DNA of 64,000 nucleotides from Magnaporthiopsis rhizophila (taxonomy: Eukaryota > Ascomycota > Sordariomycetes > Magnaporthales > Magnaporthaceae): NCBI GenBank assembly GCA_003049465.1, contig PYSS01000004.1, positions 562,722 through 626,721 on the forward strand, given 5' to 3'. Positions 1 to 13,133 of this stretch are shown in pieces. Position 1 is the first letter of the stretch. Every line of letters begins with the position of its first letter. A model generated the notes under the pieces. It saw nothing but the letters and a program-made list of their open reading frames with translations. It was not told the origin of the DNA and ran no database searches. The translations under genes were made by a program, and so were the position numbers.

Positions 1-651
1 GCGGTGCCGTAAATGGCGGCTGTTTGCTTTCAAGTCAATACGACGTCGCGATTACTGCGCCCGAGAAAAAAAAAATACACGGGCTCCTATCTCACCTTCA
101 CCAGGACCCAAGCCTATGCTTCGTTGATCCTTGGCAAACGACAGCCCATCTCGTGCCGACAGTTTTTCCACCAGCGCCCTGTCGGCCGTTATGTCAACGG
201 CAAAGTAGGGCGTGCCCTTGTATTCCTTGTGTTGAAAAGGCTCGCCGCTGCTGGCCCCCAGCACGAGCCTCTGCTTGTCGTCCATGCCCAGCAGTATGAT
301 GACGGGGTGTTTCTCCTCCGAGTTGTAGTCTCTGATCATGTCCTCCTCCGTCTTGTCGAAAGGCGCCGTCCCGGTGACGCACTCGACATCCTCCCTCTTT
401 ACCCACGCGAGCTTCTTGGTCGCCGTCGTCGTCAACGGAGCCAGGCCATCGAGCGGGAGAAAGACGGTCGAGGGGTGGGCGAAGGCGGCCTTGAGGAAGT
501 CGCGGTCGCCGCGCAGGAAGGACACCCTGTTTAGAGGGTTCCCGGCGAAGTAGTTGACGACCTCGGGGCCGAATCTTTGGGAAAGCATCGAGCTGTCGTC
601 GTGGAGGGCTTCTGGCAGCAGAGAGACCGGTGTCGGAGTGTTTTCGCCCAT
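1..651 (-). CDS. NPY1: NADH pyrophosphatase, NPY1/NUDT12 type (5' part, runs off window)
   Basis: Probable peroxisomal Nudix hydrolase that splits NADH into NMNH and AMP. Only the N-terminal part is in the window, so the Nudix box itself is not seen. Exon 1 is 96-651, starting at the ATG on 649-651 (protein begins MGENTPTPVSLLPEALHDD). The family's N-terminal signature FAGNPLNRVSFLRGD is clear near residue 35, and the motif YFAVDITADRALVEKL matches the NADH-pyrophosphatase N-domain. I place an intron at 20-95 (GTGAGA..CAG, 76 nt); exon 2 at 1-19 then continues the frame as EAAIYGTA, the usual lead-in to the family's zinc ribbon. An upstream in-frame extension to 795 exists but looks like leader sequence. 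The gene is divergent from the PQ-loop gene, with about 1.9 kb between their starts. The family call is firm; the peroxisomal location is family knowledge only. Confidence 0.85.
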
Positions 652-2537
652 GATGATGTCAAAGCGCAGCACCCAACGGCAGGCGGGTTGGGTGGAGAAA
701 AAGGGTATTAGGTATGCGGCCAAGAAGATGGGACGGGTGGGAGATGGTAGGACGAGGGAGACTGCGGGAGGACAAGGGAAAAAGAAAAGACGCAATCAAA
801 ATCACACAGCAGCATCAAATCCAGGAAGCGATATGCAGCGGATACGCAGGCCAGTGACGAAGGCTTTTATACGTGCATCAGCATTTGTCACGCCCGTCAC
901 GCCGACGCCATTTCACAGGGGAAAAAAAAGGGGCCGAGGGGGGAATCAGATCGGTCCATCGGTGTGTGAGGGGTCGGTCGCCCGACTGCGGGGCTCAAAA
1001 AGGATGGATGATGGATGGATGGGTTTTTGCGATTTCCGCGTCTTCTTTCGCCCCCGGCGGAACCGCCGGATTGGAAATGCGCCCCGCCAGACCAGTCCAA
1101 GTCCAGCGTGTGGCCCAATGAAAGGTCGTGGCGATGGCTCGGAAGCTTCGGCGGTGTCCTGCCATGCGGTCTGCTGACATTGGCCTGAGGTGTGAGGTGT
1201 GAGGTGTTGTTCATCATGCCGCAGGGTTTCGAGCTAGGGGACCGCGTTGAGACACCGCTTTGTAAGCGGTCAAACCCGACGGCGACCCAACAAATGCACG
1301 CCTCCGAGGCCATCCCGACCGCTAGCCCTGTTTTTGCGGTCCGGGATTCCGAACGGCGGCGGCCTCGGAAGGGCCAAGGCGTGTGGGTCGGTCGGGACTA
1401 CCCCCGTGTCGGCCCGCTGCTTAGGGAGTCTCGTCTCGTCCGTGGTCGTGTTGGGCCGCCGAAGTGGTGCTATAAGATTGCTATAGGGCGTGGGTAAGGG
1501 TGAGTTTCTGCCGCCGTGTTTGATACGACAAAACCGGTACATATTTAACACCAATGCCACATACTGCCATCTTCGGGGCTCTACAGGGGGCGGCTTCAAC
1601 TCCTGGCCGTGCGTCATTATACTCTGCGTTGCCCGCCCTTTTCGAGACGCGCACGTTTGTGCTATGGGTCCTTGCGCCCGTTCTTCCATTTCGTATCGGC
1701 GCATTGCTGCCTTCGGCAGAGCGAGATGGAGCGTTGTGGGTTTGGATCTGGCCTTGTCAGGCGGGCCCCACTGCGACAGGCTCCACGACTCGTGCGTCAA
1801 TGACCCCGTTGACACAGCACAAAGTCCAATAGGCGACCGTCCCGAGTAATGCAGCCGGCCAAGGGCTGCTCGGCTCTCCACGCATCCAGAACGGGTTGCC
1901 GCTATTTTTGTGACGGGAAAAGCTCTGCATCGGGCGGAGCATTTCAATTGAAACGGGAGAAAGTCTTTGTTCGGCCACGTGGGGCCTACCCCAACGGTCC
2001 CCGTGTCCAGGCACTTCCAGATTAGGGGATGCATCCATGGGCGGGTCTGTTCATTAAATCACGCCGTCAGCGTGGTCGACTGCATGTCCCCAATCCGGCT
2101 TGGATTAATTTTTTTTTTTCTTTTTCCTTTTCTTTTCTTTCCATTTGGGGCTCGGGCTGAATTAATCGAAAAACAGGAATGCAAAAGCCACAGGAATTGC
2201 ATTAGTGACGCGTGCCTAGCTTGAAAGAGAAGCAAAGGAAAAAAAAGAATCTTGCTCATTACTTTTTCCCCTTTGCTTTTGCCGATCCCCAACATCGCAG
2301 CAAATATCCATCCTGCTGCCTCTTTCCATCTTGTAATCATTCGTTTTTGTAATACCTTCCTTTTCTTATCGCTTCCACGTTCGCTTTTCCGTTGCACAAA
2401 CTTAGCGCGCGTCTCTCGCGTCAGTCAGGAGCAAACGGCAAGCGCCTGGCGGCTGCCTCGGCTGCTCGAGGCTAGACGCGGCTCCGTCCCGCTCTTGATG
2501 TGAGCCCGATCGAACCCCCCAAAAGGTCCACCTCGCG
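652..2537. promoter_or_regulatory. Divergent intergenic region between NPY1-type and PQ-loop genes
   Basis: About 1.9 kb separates two divergently transcribed starts, so it should hold both promoters and leaders. Pyrimidine-rich tracts precede the right-hand start (2109-2160 and 2340-2400), as is common in fungal promoters. A short ATGG-type repeat lies at about 1004-1021. Long open frames on both strands between 1190 and 2040 have no recognisable protein character and I read them as chance frames in GC-rich DNA. No specific factor site is claimed. Confidence 0.5.
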
Positions 2538-3843
2538 ATGGCGCCTCCTACCGGACCCCTAAACCTCGATGTGGAGGCCATCTCGGGCATCTGCGGCTCG
2601 ATATCGATTGCCTGCTGGGTCGTCGTTTTCTCGCCCCAGATTGTCGAGAACTTCCGCCGCGGCAGCGCAGATGGCCTGTCGCTGCAGTTCATCATCGTCT
2701 GGCTTGCCGGCGATGTCTTTAACATCCTGGGTGCCGTGCTGCAGGGCGTCCTGCCAACGATGGTCAGTATCGAGCAAACCTGAACCGGCAATTATCTCTG
2801 CAACCGATCACTAACCCACGGTCTTGCAGATCATCCTGGCCGTCTACTACACCATAGCAGACATCGTCCTGCTGGGCCAGTGCTTCTACTACCGTGGCTT
2901 TACGTTCCGTGACGAGGTGGTTCCGCCAGCGCCCAAGCCGCGCAAGCCGCCGCCGTCGTCCAATGGCCATACTGCTAATGGCCACTCCGGTGAGCCGGAT
3001 GAGCGGACGGGCCTTTTGGCTAGCGCGTCGGACCGCCGGCGCTCCAGCGCTGGCAACGTTGGCCCTGGTGAGGCCCGCCGCGCGTCTTGGTCAAACAACT
3101 CCCACCACCTCTCGCCCGTCGTGCCGCTGCTGGACGAGTCTGCTTTCTTCCGCGACACGGCACTCCCGACCCCGGCATCCAGGTCACCGGCCCCCGGCTC
3201 CGCCAACTCGAAGCTCCAGGCGGCCGGGTTCAACCTGCTCGCTGTCCTCATGGTGTGCACCGCCGGGGTTGCCGGCTGGTACATGAGCCGGCCGCGGCCG
3301 AGCCACAGTGGAGAGGACGTCCGGCCTCCATCTCCCCCCAGCACCGGCGACGACGTTATCGAACTCAGCTTTTGGGGGCAGGTTTTCGGCTGGTTGTGTG
3401 CCGTCCTCTATCTCGGCTCCCGCGTGCCCCAGCTCCTGCTCAACTGGCGCCGCAAGTCCACCGAGGGCGTTAGCATGCTCTTCTTCCTCTTCGCCTGCCT
3501 CGGCAACCTCACATACGTCCTTTCCATCTTCGCCTTCGAGCCGTCCTGTCACGTTGGAGGGTCGGCCGCTCCTGGCTGCGCCCCTGAGGAGGCTGTCCAT
3601 GCCTACTGGCAGTACATTCTCGTCAACCTCTCGTGGCTGGCTGGTAGCCTTGGCACCCTTCTGCTTGACATGGCCATCTTTGTCCAGTTCTTCTTGTACA
3701 ACAAGGATGAAGATGATGGCGACGACGACTTCCTCGACGATGGAAACAGCGTCGTCTCCGATACCGACGAGGAGAGCATCGACGGCGAGCGCTGGGACTC
3801 GCGTCCTATCCTCCAGCGAAGCACGTCCAACTATTCACGCTGA
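2538..3843 (+). CDS. PQ-loop repeat vacuolar membrane protein (Ypq/Rtc2-like)
   Basis: Likely vacuolar/lysosomal exporter of cationic amino acids of the Ypq1/Rtc2/PQLC2 family. Exon 1 is 2538-2762, intron 2763-2829 (GTCAGT..GCAG, 67 nt), exon 2 2830-3843, giving 412 residues. The two PQ-loops are plain: SPQIVENFRRGSADGLS (Pro33-Gln34) and RVPQLLLNWRRKSTEGVS (Pro275-Gln276). Hydrophobic segments flank both loops and fit the family's seven-helix plan. Between the two halves lies a long hydrophilic linker (about residues 90-205) rich in Ser, Pro and Arg, longer than in yeast, with runs that could be phosphorylated. The C-terminus after about residue 365 is strongly acidic (DEDDGDDD). The start is chosen because the hydrophobic first helix begins within 20 residues and the intron restores the frame exactly. 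Transport specificity is inferred from family only. Confidence 0.9.
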
Positions 3844-4600
3844 GCGCCTCCCTTTTTTTTCTGTCCTGCTTCTGCCTCAGCTTTCTCTTTGCTTGTGCTG
3901 TCTGCTATCAGCTTAGTCTTCTTCCTCCACTCTGCTCATCTGTTTTTTTCCTATTGTATCGATGGGTTGGGCGGCTACCGTTCTCTAAAAAAAAAATAAA
4001 CAAAAACAAACAAAAACCTTAAAAAGCTCGATGTCTGCCAGTTTTGTTCGCGGCAACGCCTCTGCTCGTTTCTTTTTCCACATGCTGGAGATCTGGGACA
4101 GAATTTTCTTCCAACTAAAGAAAAAAGTATTTCCTTATGTTTTATCGTCCTCCATCATCGAAGAATCGAGGGACCTCGATGGCCATCCGCACACACGAAT
4201 AGACAGCGCGCGCTATGCGGCAGCTCCTACCTTGCTGGGACTGCAATGCTATAACTGTTACTTGTTTAAAACCCTCTTGTGCCCACGCGAAAGCTGAAAC
4301 AACACTGCCGGTTCGCGGGTGAACGAGAGCTGAGACGAAAGAAATCGTATAGCGCAGCACGAAGAGCCGATGCCGGACCATCGCGTGCCAACGGCGTCGT
4401 CAGGTTACGTGGCGGGCTAGACGGACAGCAATACGAAAGCGCACAAGGCCATTGCCACGGGCCAAGTCGCGGATTCCCTGGCTTCATTCCACGGGAAGAG
4501 CCTCGCCGAGACTGCAGATAAGCCTGACTTGATGAGGTCCCACCGCTCACGTTTCGTCAAAGATAGGGCTGATGGATCGCGGGGACCGGTCCGCGATGCG
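3844..4600. other. 3' flank of PQ-loop gene; no gene seen
   Basis: Pyrimidine-rich sequence to about 3960, then A-rich DNA at 3988-4020 that could carry the polyadenylation signal. The remainder is ordinary mixed sequence with no supported coding frame. Confidence 0.5.
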
Positions 4601-7600
4601 TTTATCGCGGTGACTTTCAGAGTTTAATTGATCGCTGTTGGCATAAACCCGATGTGCGCATGCGATTAGTGACAGGCTGGCCACTGAAGGCCACTAGATC
4701 CTCCGGATCCCTGGAGCTTATGGGACTTTGACTGCCTGGGAAAGAGAGGAACAGCCCTTTGGTGATCTACTTCCTGTACACACATATATCTGTTCCTTTG
4801 CTCTCCGTTAGGAAGATAGATCCTCTCCTCCCCATCCAGGATATAGAGGACCCTTTCCCATATCACGACAATCGTTTTTCACCACTTTGGAGATCTCCGA
4901 GCTGATAGGAGTACTGACTTCTGCCAGCAGCCACACCGGACGGGTCAGTAGATAGGTGGCAACAAGGGCAGCGAGGCAGTTCACCAAGAAATTGGCAAGC
5001 ACCCTTACGTACTTGTGAACCGATGAGATGTTTCGTAGACGACACAAGACTCCAAGGCTGGCTGTAGAGGCTGCGAGGTGCAGGGCTACAATTCGCAAGA
5101 TAACCGACATATCTACCAGTCTTACAGCAGCGGAGCCGGCATTGCTTGGCCTTGCCATGGGCTAATGATGACAGACTTGTCCTGATACCGGCGCAAGTCT
5201 TCCGGCCGCTTCTCTGGTTACCTCTTCCGCCTGGACGCCTAGATAGCCAGCGCCCCTTATCCACGTCGGAATCTTCCTCTTCCGGCGGTCTACGGGGCAC
5301 TCCATAGTAGGTTTCGCCCCGCCGGGACGTCCACGCCTCAACGCGTTGCTTCCCGGCCATGACCGTGGCTAGATCATGTACGGCATGATGTACCGAGATA
5401 CCCATGTTATGCAGAGCGCTGTCGCCGATAGCCCTGACAGAGAGTGCATGGCCCGGGTCTGCGCGCGCGCCTGCAATTACCACGGGCCTGATGAGGCAAT
5501 CAGAATCAAGCCTCTGACAGGCCCGATCACGGCCTCCGCGGTCCCTCTGCCGAGGAAGTCGAAAGACAGCGCATGGGGCTACAGCCCATGGTTCAGACAT
5601 CATATCAGCCATCTGAATGGGATACAGCAATAGCGCCGCTGACGTGTTCCAGTGGCACTCACCCAACTACCTTCGTCGGCACTTTCGGAGGTGGAGAGTC
5701 TTCACACAGCCCTCCACTGGACGCTCCTTCTACACTTCATTAGGACGATGCACCTTCTACTGCAAGCAGGAATGCCGGCGAGCTGACGCTTAACCTTGTC
5801 CTAAGCGCCGAACCCCGATGACTACCTCTGCGCTGAAGTCTACAGGTCCACAAGACACCATGGAACATCATTTCTTTTCAGTACACTGGCCGCGACCCGA
5901 GCCCACAGGACGCTGCTGGCGTGGCAAGCAGAATGTCAAGAGAGTCCATACTGCCTGAGCGAAGGTGAATGATGGGATGGAGTCATCGCGCCGCCTCACC
6001 CGGATTAGAGCGCTCACAAGAGTAGCGGTCAAGCCGATAAACGTGGGGAGTACGCATCAAGAGGTCTCAAAGCCCTTTCCCGCCTTGGTCCGATAAGACC
6101 GCGGAAAGCGTAGTTCGACAACGCGCCGATCAGCGTGTTGAGAGCGTTTGCCGGCGTCGTGTCCCACCCGGGCCGGACAGAAATACCTCGTCTGTGATCC
6201 GTGAACGCCCCCGGGTATCTGCGACGAGGCGAGGGCCGAGTCGCCGATCCCAATTGTCTATGCCACGGCTTCTGTTCGCAGCTACACCTTGTTTAGACTA
6301 CGTGACTGCCGGCGCATACCAGCTAGGCCAACGGGCCGTGCCGCGACGACGGAGCCGCATTTTGCGGTAGCCGTTGGATATAAATGACTGTCAATTTGTC
6401 ACCTGGCCCTGGATACATCTCAAATGTGATGTCCCTCCAAGAATGACTCTGATCGGCGGCATGTTTGAGCCTCATCCGGCCGTCTGCCGGATCGTCTCGC
6501 CGATCCGCGGCCGTTTGTCCGTAGATCTGGTCCAAGGTACGGGTGATGTACAGCAGCTCCGAATACGTGAGGATAACCATGTTCACACGCGGCTCACTGG
6601 CGCTGGTGTGAAAGAAAGCCGTAGGTATGCAGTCTGGACGTGTAGCAGTCGACCTCGATACACAGCGGGCAAGGCAGGCCTACCCATAACTAGATCGACA
6701 AAACGAGCTCGGGGCACCCCATACTTTCCCGATCAGCAGAGACCGTCAAAGGCCAGCAAACAAGAAGGACGACAGTCCGATCTCTCAGCCAGCGAGGCCT
6801 GGGTACACATCCCGGACACAACTCCGACATGGGATCTACTCTTACATCCGCCTCAGATGGTGAGCGGGCATTGGTCTCCCACGGTTCTGTTCTGTCCGTC
6901 CTTGACCGCTCAGCTGGCTAGCACACTACGCTACCAAAGGTAACCAGCCAGAGCTGCTGCCTCTGTAAGACAAGGCACGGCACCCCAACCAGCGACGTGA
7001 TGCGTCGCCAAACATCTCTATCTCCAAAAGTCATCCCTTACCCCAGTGGCAAAATCTGGCGGAAACACACACTGGCTGCGTTCCCCGAGACGAGAACTCC
7101 AGGGGGCGGACAAGGTCCCTTTGGATGATGAAGCTTGCGTGGCACCGCGGCACTCAGTGCAAGCATGACAACGCTGACTGTGTCCGAGAGGCAAAAAAAC
7201 ACATGCACAACAAGCCAGGATCCGTTACCACACAGCTTATTTTCGTCGCCAGTTAGACGAGAGCATCCGCTGCGCAGAGGCAGGCAGACAGGGCAGGCAG
7301 GCATCGAATCCCCTTCGTTGGTGAGGCTGTATTACGACAATACGTACCAGGTACAGGCCCACCTTATCCGCCCGAGTGGGGCGGGTGACAATCCGAATCT
7401 TGCTGTCGGAGTTTAAACCCACCCCACCGGCGTGGTTCCTGTTTCAAGAAAGCGGCCCGGACGCGGAATCAGACGCCGACGCCTCTGACGTCATAGGGAG
7501 CTTGATTATTTTGACGACACTCCGAAATGTGACCCCCCGGTTGTCAGCCAGCCAGCCAACCCAATCGCCCCAAAGAAATCAGCGGGTAGGTTGGCCCACC

Positions 7601-7700
7601 TACTTACTCCTCAAGGACACCCCTGCTACCCAGCCGTCCTTCTCAACTTGGCAAGTTTCTTCGCGTCCTTCCGTCAAGTTGTTCTGTTAATTATTTTTTG
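4601..7700. other. Gene-poor segment with unrecognised minus-strand frames
   Basis: Several minus-strand open frames sit close together (6323-6586, 6029-6253, 4863-5666 and, in another frame, 4808-5158). The last is fairly hydrophobic (stretches such as FLVNCLAALVATYLL), so it could be the decayed C-terminal part of a membrane protein gene. I recognise no domain, no reverse transcriptase or transposase motif, and no splice pattern that joins the frames. Base composition is not AT-rich, so heavy RIP is not indicated. This may be a decayed gene or chance frames. Confidence 0.25.
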
Positions 7701-10700
7701 ATAAGCACGCGCGTTGCATTGATTGTTTGGTGTTTCTTTTTTTTTCTTTTTTTTTTTTTCTCATTCCATTCCAGCCGCGGCTGCGAGGGTCTTGGTGGCT
7801 TGCAGCGCCGCGCTGAAGTAGGCTCTGTCTGACCGAGATTGCAGGGGGAGGAGCGGGGAATGCGATGACGGCATGGGATTTTGGACAATTACCATCGCGC
7901 CTCGCTTTCTTCCCCGCGCACAGCAGCTGACTTTGTCTCCCCTACCTTGAGGGAACCTGCTCGCCAAACCAGTGGTGTTGCTTGCTTGCCTGTTTCTGGC
8001 GCCAGCGTGGCTTACCCCAATGGACCCTGCATGCCTCTGCTTTGGATTGGACGGATGGGTGAGATAGCGTAGATGCACGGCCCACATCCACCACCCAAAT
8101 GAAAGCGCTGCTTCCCCGTTTTGCATCTTCGTGATAAACCCTTTCGGGCGGCGTTGGAGGATACCTATCCAAGCTATCATGCACTTGTCCAATGAGCAAG
8201 CCTGAGGTTTCGCCTGCGCCCTGTTTTACTCAAGTAGACTTACCTAGCGAGTAAGACCGTGCAGTAGTGCGCTGTACCAGGCCAGAGCAAAAGGGGACCG
8301 TTTTCTTTTAGGGCGTCGCCCGCCCTGGCTGGTGGCGGGAAGCTTCCAAGCGGGCGGCAAAAGTAGGCGGGCGCGAGCCCATCCATGGTTGCTGTAAACG
8401 CCCGTTGCATTATACCTACCACTACCCCATTCGCGCCAACGTCGGCACTAATCACTGGCTCCTGCCGGTCTGACCAAGTTTAACGAATTAGTCGAATGGA
8501 AGGAAGGGGACGAGAAAAAAAAAAAAAAAACAATAAACGAAAAGACGTGGCTTGATGAAAAACAGGGACAACCAAGGAAAGAAAACCTGAACTGCAGGCA
8601 AAAGTGCCCCCGCCCAGCCACTTAAGCCTCGAATTTCGAGCCCGGCGCCTGATGCGACAGGACCCTGAAGATCAGAAACGCTATCTAGCGCCCAGGGCGA
8701 GCGGCGCCGGGCGTGTGCTACCGCCGGACCCGGGGATATCAGAACCAAGTTTTTTTTCTGAGTCTTTGTGCGTCGTTACACAGTGGATACCCTGGATTTA
8801 TGCTGAAGACGGCTGTCGCGATAGGTCCCATTGGGCTGGGCTGTCTTCGGACCTTTTGCCAATAGTCTAGGCAGGGGGGACAACAGCCGGCACTAACCCT
8901 TTTCCTTGTGCGCCCAGGACAGGGTGGTCCGAAACACGCGGCACATGGGCGTAGCTGTGTGTGACGAAACAGATCGGCTGTGGCTGTGATGGCACAAAGT
9001 CCCGGGAGATGTGCATTCGGGTTATGCATGGCTTCGAAACCTCCACCGCTCCGGGTCAGCTCGTCTAAGAAAAGCCTAAGAAAAGCAGCGGACAAGCAGC
9101 TCGGAGACCAGGACTGGCACAGCACAGCCCAATCCAATGCCACTTAATGTATGTAAGCCTTACTGGGACGGGTGGACGGATAGTAAATGATGATAAAGAC
9201 GGCAAATGTACCTGTTCAAATGTATCTTTTTCGCCTCCCCAAGCTCGGCTGCTCCACGACAGCAGACAAAAAGGGTCCAGTGTGGCGTGCGAAAAAGCCT
9301 CAAATGCTCCCCACCCTCGAAAAAGAATGCAGGGTCCACCCTCACTTTGCGCTTCGATTGGTCGGGAAGGCTCCGGCTCCCGATCCCAGGCCGCCCCACC
9401 TCCCCTCTGCGGCCGCCCTTCCGTCCTCCTTATGGTCCACCTACGTCATAACGCAGCACCGGAAAATGGCACCTTTCGTCATTTTGGGAGGCTGTGTCCG
9501 ACCTGACCAACGAGAGCTTTGCGTGCGTTGTCTGTGTATGCGTCGCTTGTAACAAACCCCGGCATTTACGTGCGGCCACCCGACGAGAGAGCGTTGTTTT
9601 TCCTTCCGCAATGCGAGCGACGTCGATTAGCTGTCGTTGGCCAATGGGCAGCCGTGAAAGCCACAAAGTACCGCCTAGTCCCACCCCACCCCTTTCTCCC
9701 CACAGCAGGTGAAACGGGGGCCATCTCCCGGATCTCTCGGTATGTACCCATTCTGTTCGTACAGTACCACGAGTGCCGCACAAAAGAGACAAGGAAAAAG
9801 CTCCTTTAGGACACCATGGTGGGTTCATGTTTCTATCATGATGGCGCCATAGATGGACAGCCACGTCCGCAACAAAAAAAGCGATACACCAAACCGATTC
9901 CCCACCAAAGGCCACCCACCACCACATCTAATTTACAGTCATTTTACCCTCTGCATCAATGATTCTCTCCAACACGTCTGGTGTCCTGTCAATACTCTCA
10001 AAAATATCGGATTTGAATGGGGGACATTATGGTCCTGCAAGTAGTCGCTGATACCCTGTACGCGGCTTTTTTTGGGCGTTGAATGGTGGTGGCCGGGCAT
10101 TGTTGTTGTTTTGTTGATTGAAGGGGTAGGGAAAATTAATTTTGGTGTATCGCTTTTTTTGTTGCGGACGTGACAGCTAGCGACTCAGGTTTTGGGAGGC
10201 AGCCAATGTTCCAAAGGGCCCGCTGCCGTGGTCGGCGCTTCGGCAGAAGGGGTAGAGGTGGGTAGGTATACTGAACGTCGGCTAGCACCCCGAACGCTGG
10301 GTCCTCGCACAAGAGGCGACCGCGGGAAGCTTGTGCTAGATTGGACGATGTCGAGTAACGACGGGCCGGTGGACAAAACGTGCCAATAACGACAGGCAAA
10401 TTCTTTCCTCCACCTCCTTTTTTTTTTTTTTTTTTGCTAGATGAAAATAAACCGACACGTATATTTCTTCGTCAGCCCAAAACAACACACGCAGCCCCTG
10501 GTAGAAATGACCCATTGCACGTGCGATTTAATCAGGAAACCGATATTGACACCTCGGCGCATGTGGCCTCGCGGGCCCAGACAAATATCCATTCCCCTGC
10601 CTCCACGTCGGTCCGCACCCCAAACGTGGGAAAAATCATCGACAATCCCCCGCTCTCGAGGTGACGGCGAAGCCAAACATGAAACACGCCAACTGGGTCC

Positions 10701-11774
10701 AATCCTTGCCGGGGCGTTGGATCGTTTACTGCAATGTCGAGATCGACAAAGTAGTAATCCCCTTTTCGCTGGGTGTGTCTTCCGAGCCCCACCATGATGG
10801 AGAACGACACACAACACGCACACACAAGCATGATCACGTCCGGAAGATCGTTTCCTAGTATGCTGGCCGAATTAGGGAGAGTATGAACTCTGGGAAGGCA
10901 CCGAAGACAGACGACAGACGAATTTATCTATGTAGATGTCCTCCCCACACACCCACACCCACACCCTTTTTTCCCTAAACGGGAAATAGGGGGAGGGGCG
11001 GGCAACACATTCGAGAGGACAGAAGTCTACTGGTAAATTGAGAGAAATATGAACCTCGCAAGCGAACCAGAGCGCGTGACCCTCTTCGGGCTTTGCATTT
11101 CGGGGAAGAGCGAGGCGGGGAAGGAGGCGAAAAGGGGAGAGATTGGGTCTGGCCCCCAAACCTACCCACACATCCATCCATCTGTCGTGGTATGCAGATG
11201 GAAAGGATCTGATATGGCTGCCCGGTCTCCAAGACTAGAGGCTCAGCCAGACCCCAAGCTTTGCCTTGGAAGAAAAAGACACTGGAGCCTTACCAGGGGC
11301 TTTCCCAACAAGCCACCGCGGCGCCCTCCATAATTTTACTCGCAGATACTTACCCAGCTCGGCCAGACAGCGTCTCTGGGAAGTTCCGCTCAGGTATCCC
11401 TGCGATATGTCACGGGGAATCCACCCAATCACATGGACTAGCATGGTACTGTATAATTCTGCTGCCTACAAGCCTGCCGGCCTGTCTGTCTGCCATGTTC
11501 CTCCTCAGTCACAGTTGCCGTCTCTGGCGGGCGAGTGGGATGGGTGGGTGGAGGATGCGATGATCTTTTCGCAAGATGGGGTCTGTCAGACCCGCGGAAA
11601 GGGGACATACATAAAAAAGGGGGGTGGGACACCGCAGTTCGCGATCCCTATTTGACCGTTTCCATTGGATAAGGAGCGTGGCGGGGAGGTCAAGAGGCGA
11701 AACACCACAGCTTACATACACACGAAAAAAAAAACCTGCTCCAACCGACGGGAGGGAGGCGACATTTACACAGC

Positions 11775-11778
<4 letters not shown>

Positions 11779-11815
<37 letters not shown>
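11779..11815. repeat. (CA)n microsatellite
   Basis: Uninterrupted CA dinucleotides, about 18 units, in intergenic DNA. Confidence 0.95.
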
Positions 11816-11818
<3 letters not shown>

Positions 11819-12885
11819 AAAACCGCAGCCTATCAAGGTGTCAGCACCAACTTTGGTTTGGGGAAAAAATTGCATCTGGCGGATTGTGAAAAAGGGACGA
11901 TCGTCGCCCCAGACGGAAACGGTTGGGTAGTAGTCAGCGCAGCAGCAGAAATCACGGCGCGGGGTGGCGGTGTAAGAGTAGGAGGGTGTGCGGGGAGTGG
12001 GAGTGTCCTCGAAGGTAAGGCGAGAGGTGGGCGGCGACAAGGAAAAAAAAAAAAAAAAAAAAAAAATTCAGCGACACGGATGCATCCGGTAGTGCAAAAA
12101 CGCCACCCAGGAAATAGGGGCACGCGGGAAGGGCGGAGGAGTTGCAGTCGAGTGATCTTTCAAACTTTTGTTTCTTCTGAATATTAAATTAGGAGGCAGA
12201 ATACCACACCAGGGATAGAGCTCGCAGCAAAATACATGGATGGATGGATGGCCCGTCATCTAATTGCCCCGTTTCCCTCCTCGTCCTCGTCTCTGAACCA
12301 GGTGCGTGTGACCGGTCCTATAATAATAAATAATAAAAACGATGGGATGTGGTGCGCGAACAAAAAAAAAAAGGGTGTGTAATAAAAGGTAGGTAGGCGG
12401 GTATAATGATCGTTGGTCGTGAAGATCTAGTAGTACAGTGATTATCCCCCAACCTCGCCGAGGGAGCGAGCGTATCGAAAATAATATGTTGTGTGTTAAG
12501 GACCCTCCATGTGGATGGGGCATTAAAAAAAGTATGAGGGAGCGCCTGCGGTTTCTCCCCATTGCCAAGGGGAGGAAAAACCAGCACCAGGTAGCTAGCG
12601 AGAGACAAATTATTTGGCCCTGATTATGAAGGGCGTTTGACAAAATAGCGAGCGAATAGAGTGTGTCTGTGAGCGCCGTAAGCCGAAAGCAAAAGAGCAA
12701 TCGTAGATCGAGCCAAGACCCGTCTCCTTCCCACAGGAAGGGCGACCAGGAAAGAGCAAAGAGGATGATGAAAAAAAATAAGGAAAGGTCAAAGCAATGC
12801 TGGAAATGCGAAGGAAACTGGAGGATGGGATCTTCAAAATCCCCTGCCCTAGTCCCGCCAGCGCCGACACCACAAACAACAGAGG

Positions 12886-12922
<37 letters not shown>
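12886..12922. repeat. Poly-A tract, 37 nt
   Basis: Uninterrupted run of A. Another run of 43 A lies about 170 bp further right, and neither adjoins a recognisable element. Confidence 0.9.
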
Positions 12923-12923
<1 letters not shown>

Positions 12924-13088
12924 AGCAAGAAACTCCAGAAACGCCTTTTATGGGGTCCCCGATCGACACCCAGTTTTCCCCAATCTGCTCCCTCTCTTCT
13001 TCTTGAAACTCATCATGATGGGGCAGGCCCTCCAGGACTGCACCGACAATAGTGGAAACAGGGTGAGGAATGGAAAAAGCGAAAACAG

Positions 13089-13131
<43 letters not shown>
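13089..13131. repeat. Poly-A tract, 43 nt
   Basis: Uninterrupted run of A, among the longest homopolymers in the window. Its exact length is doubtful because sequencing of such runs is error-prone. Confidence 0.9.

Positions 13132-13133
<2 letters not shown>

Noticed and set aside
1247..1275. Hairpin with a seven-base loop resembling a tRNA-Thr (TGT) anticodon arm
   Set aside because: No T-arm (GTTCRANNC), D-arm or matching acceptor stem is found on either side or strand.
1270..2034. 254-residue minus-strand frame in the divergent promoter region
   Set aside because: Composition is unlike a protein, no motif, and it overlaps several other open frames in GC-rich DNA.
12886..13131. Two long poly-A tracts as tails of LINE-type insertions
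   Set aside because: No reverse-transcriptase frame or target-site duplication beside either tract.
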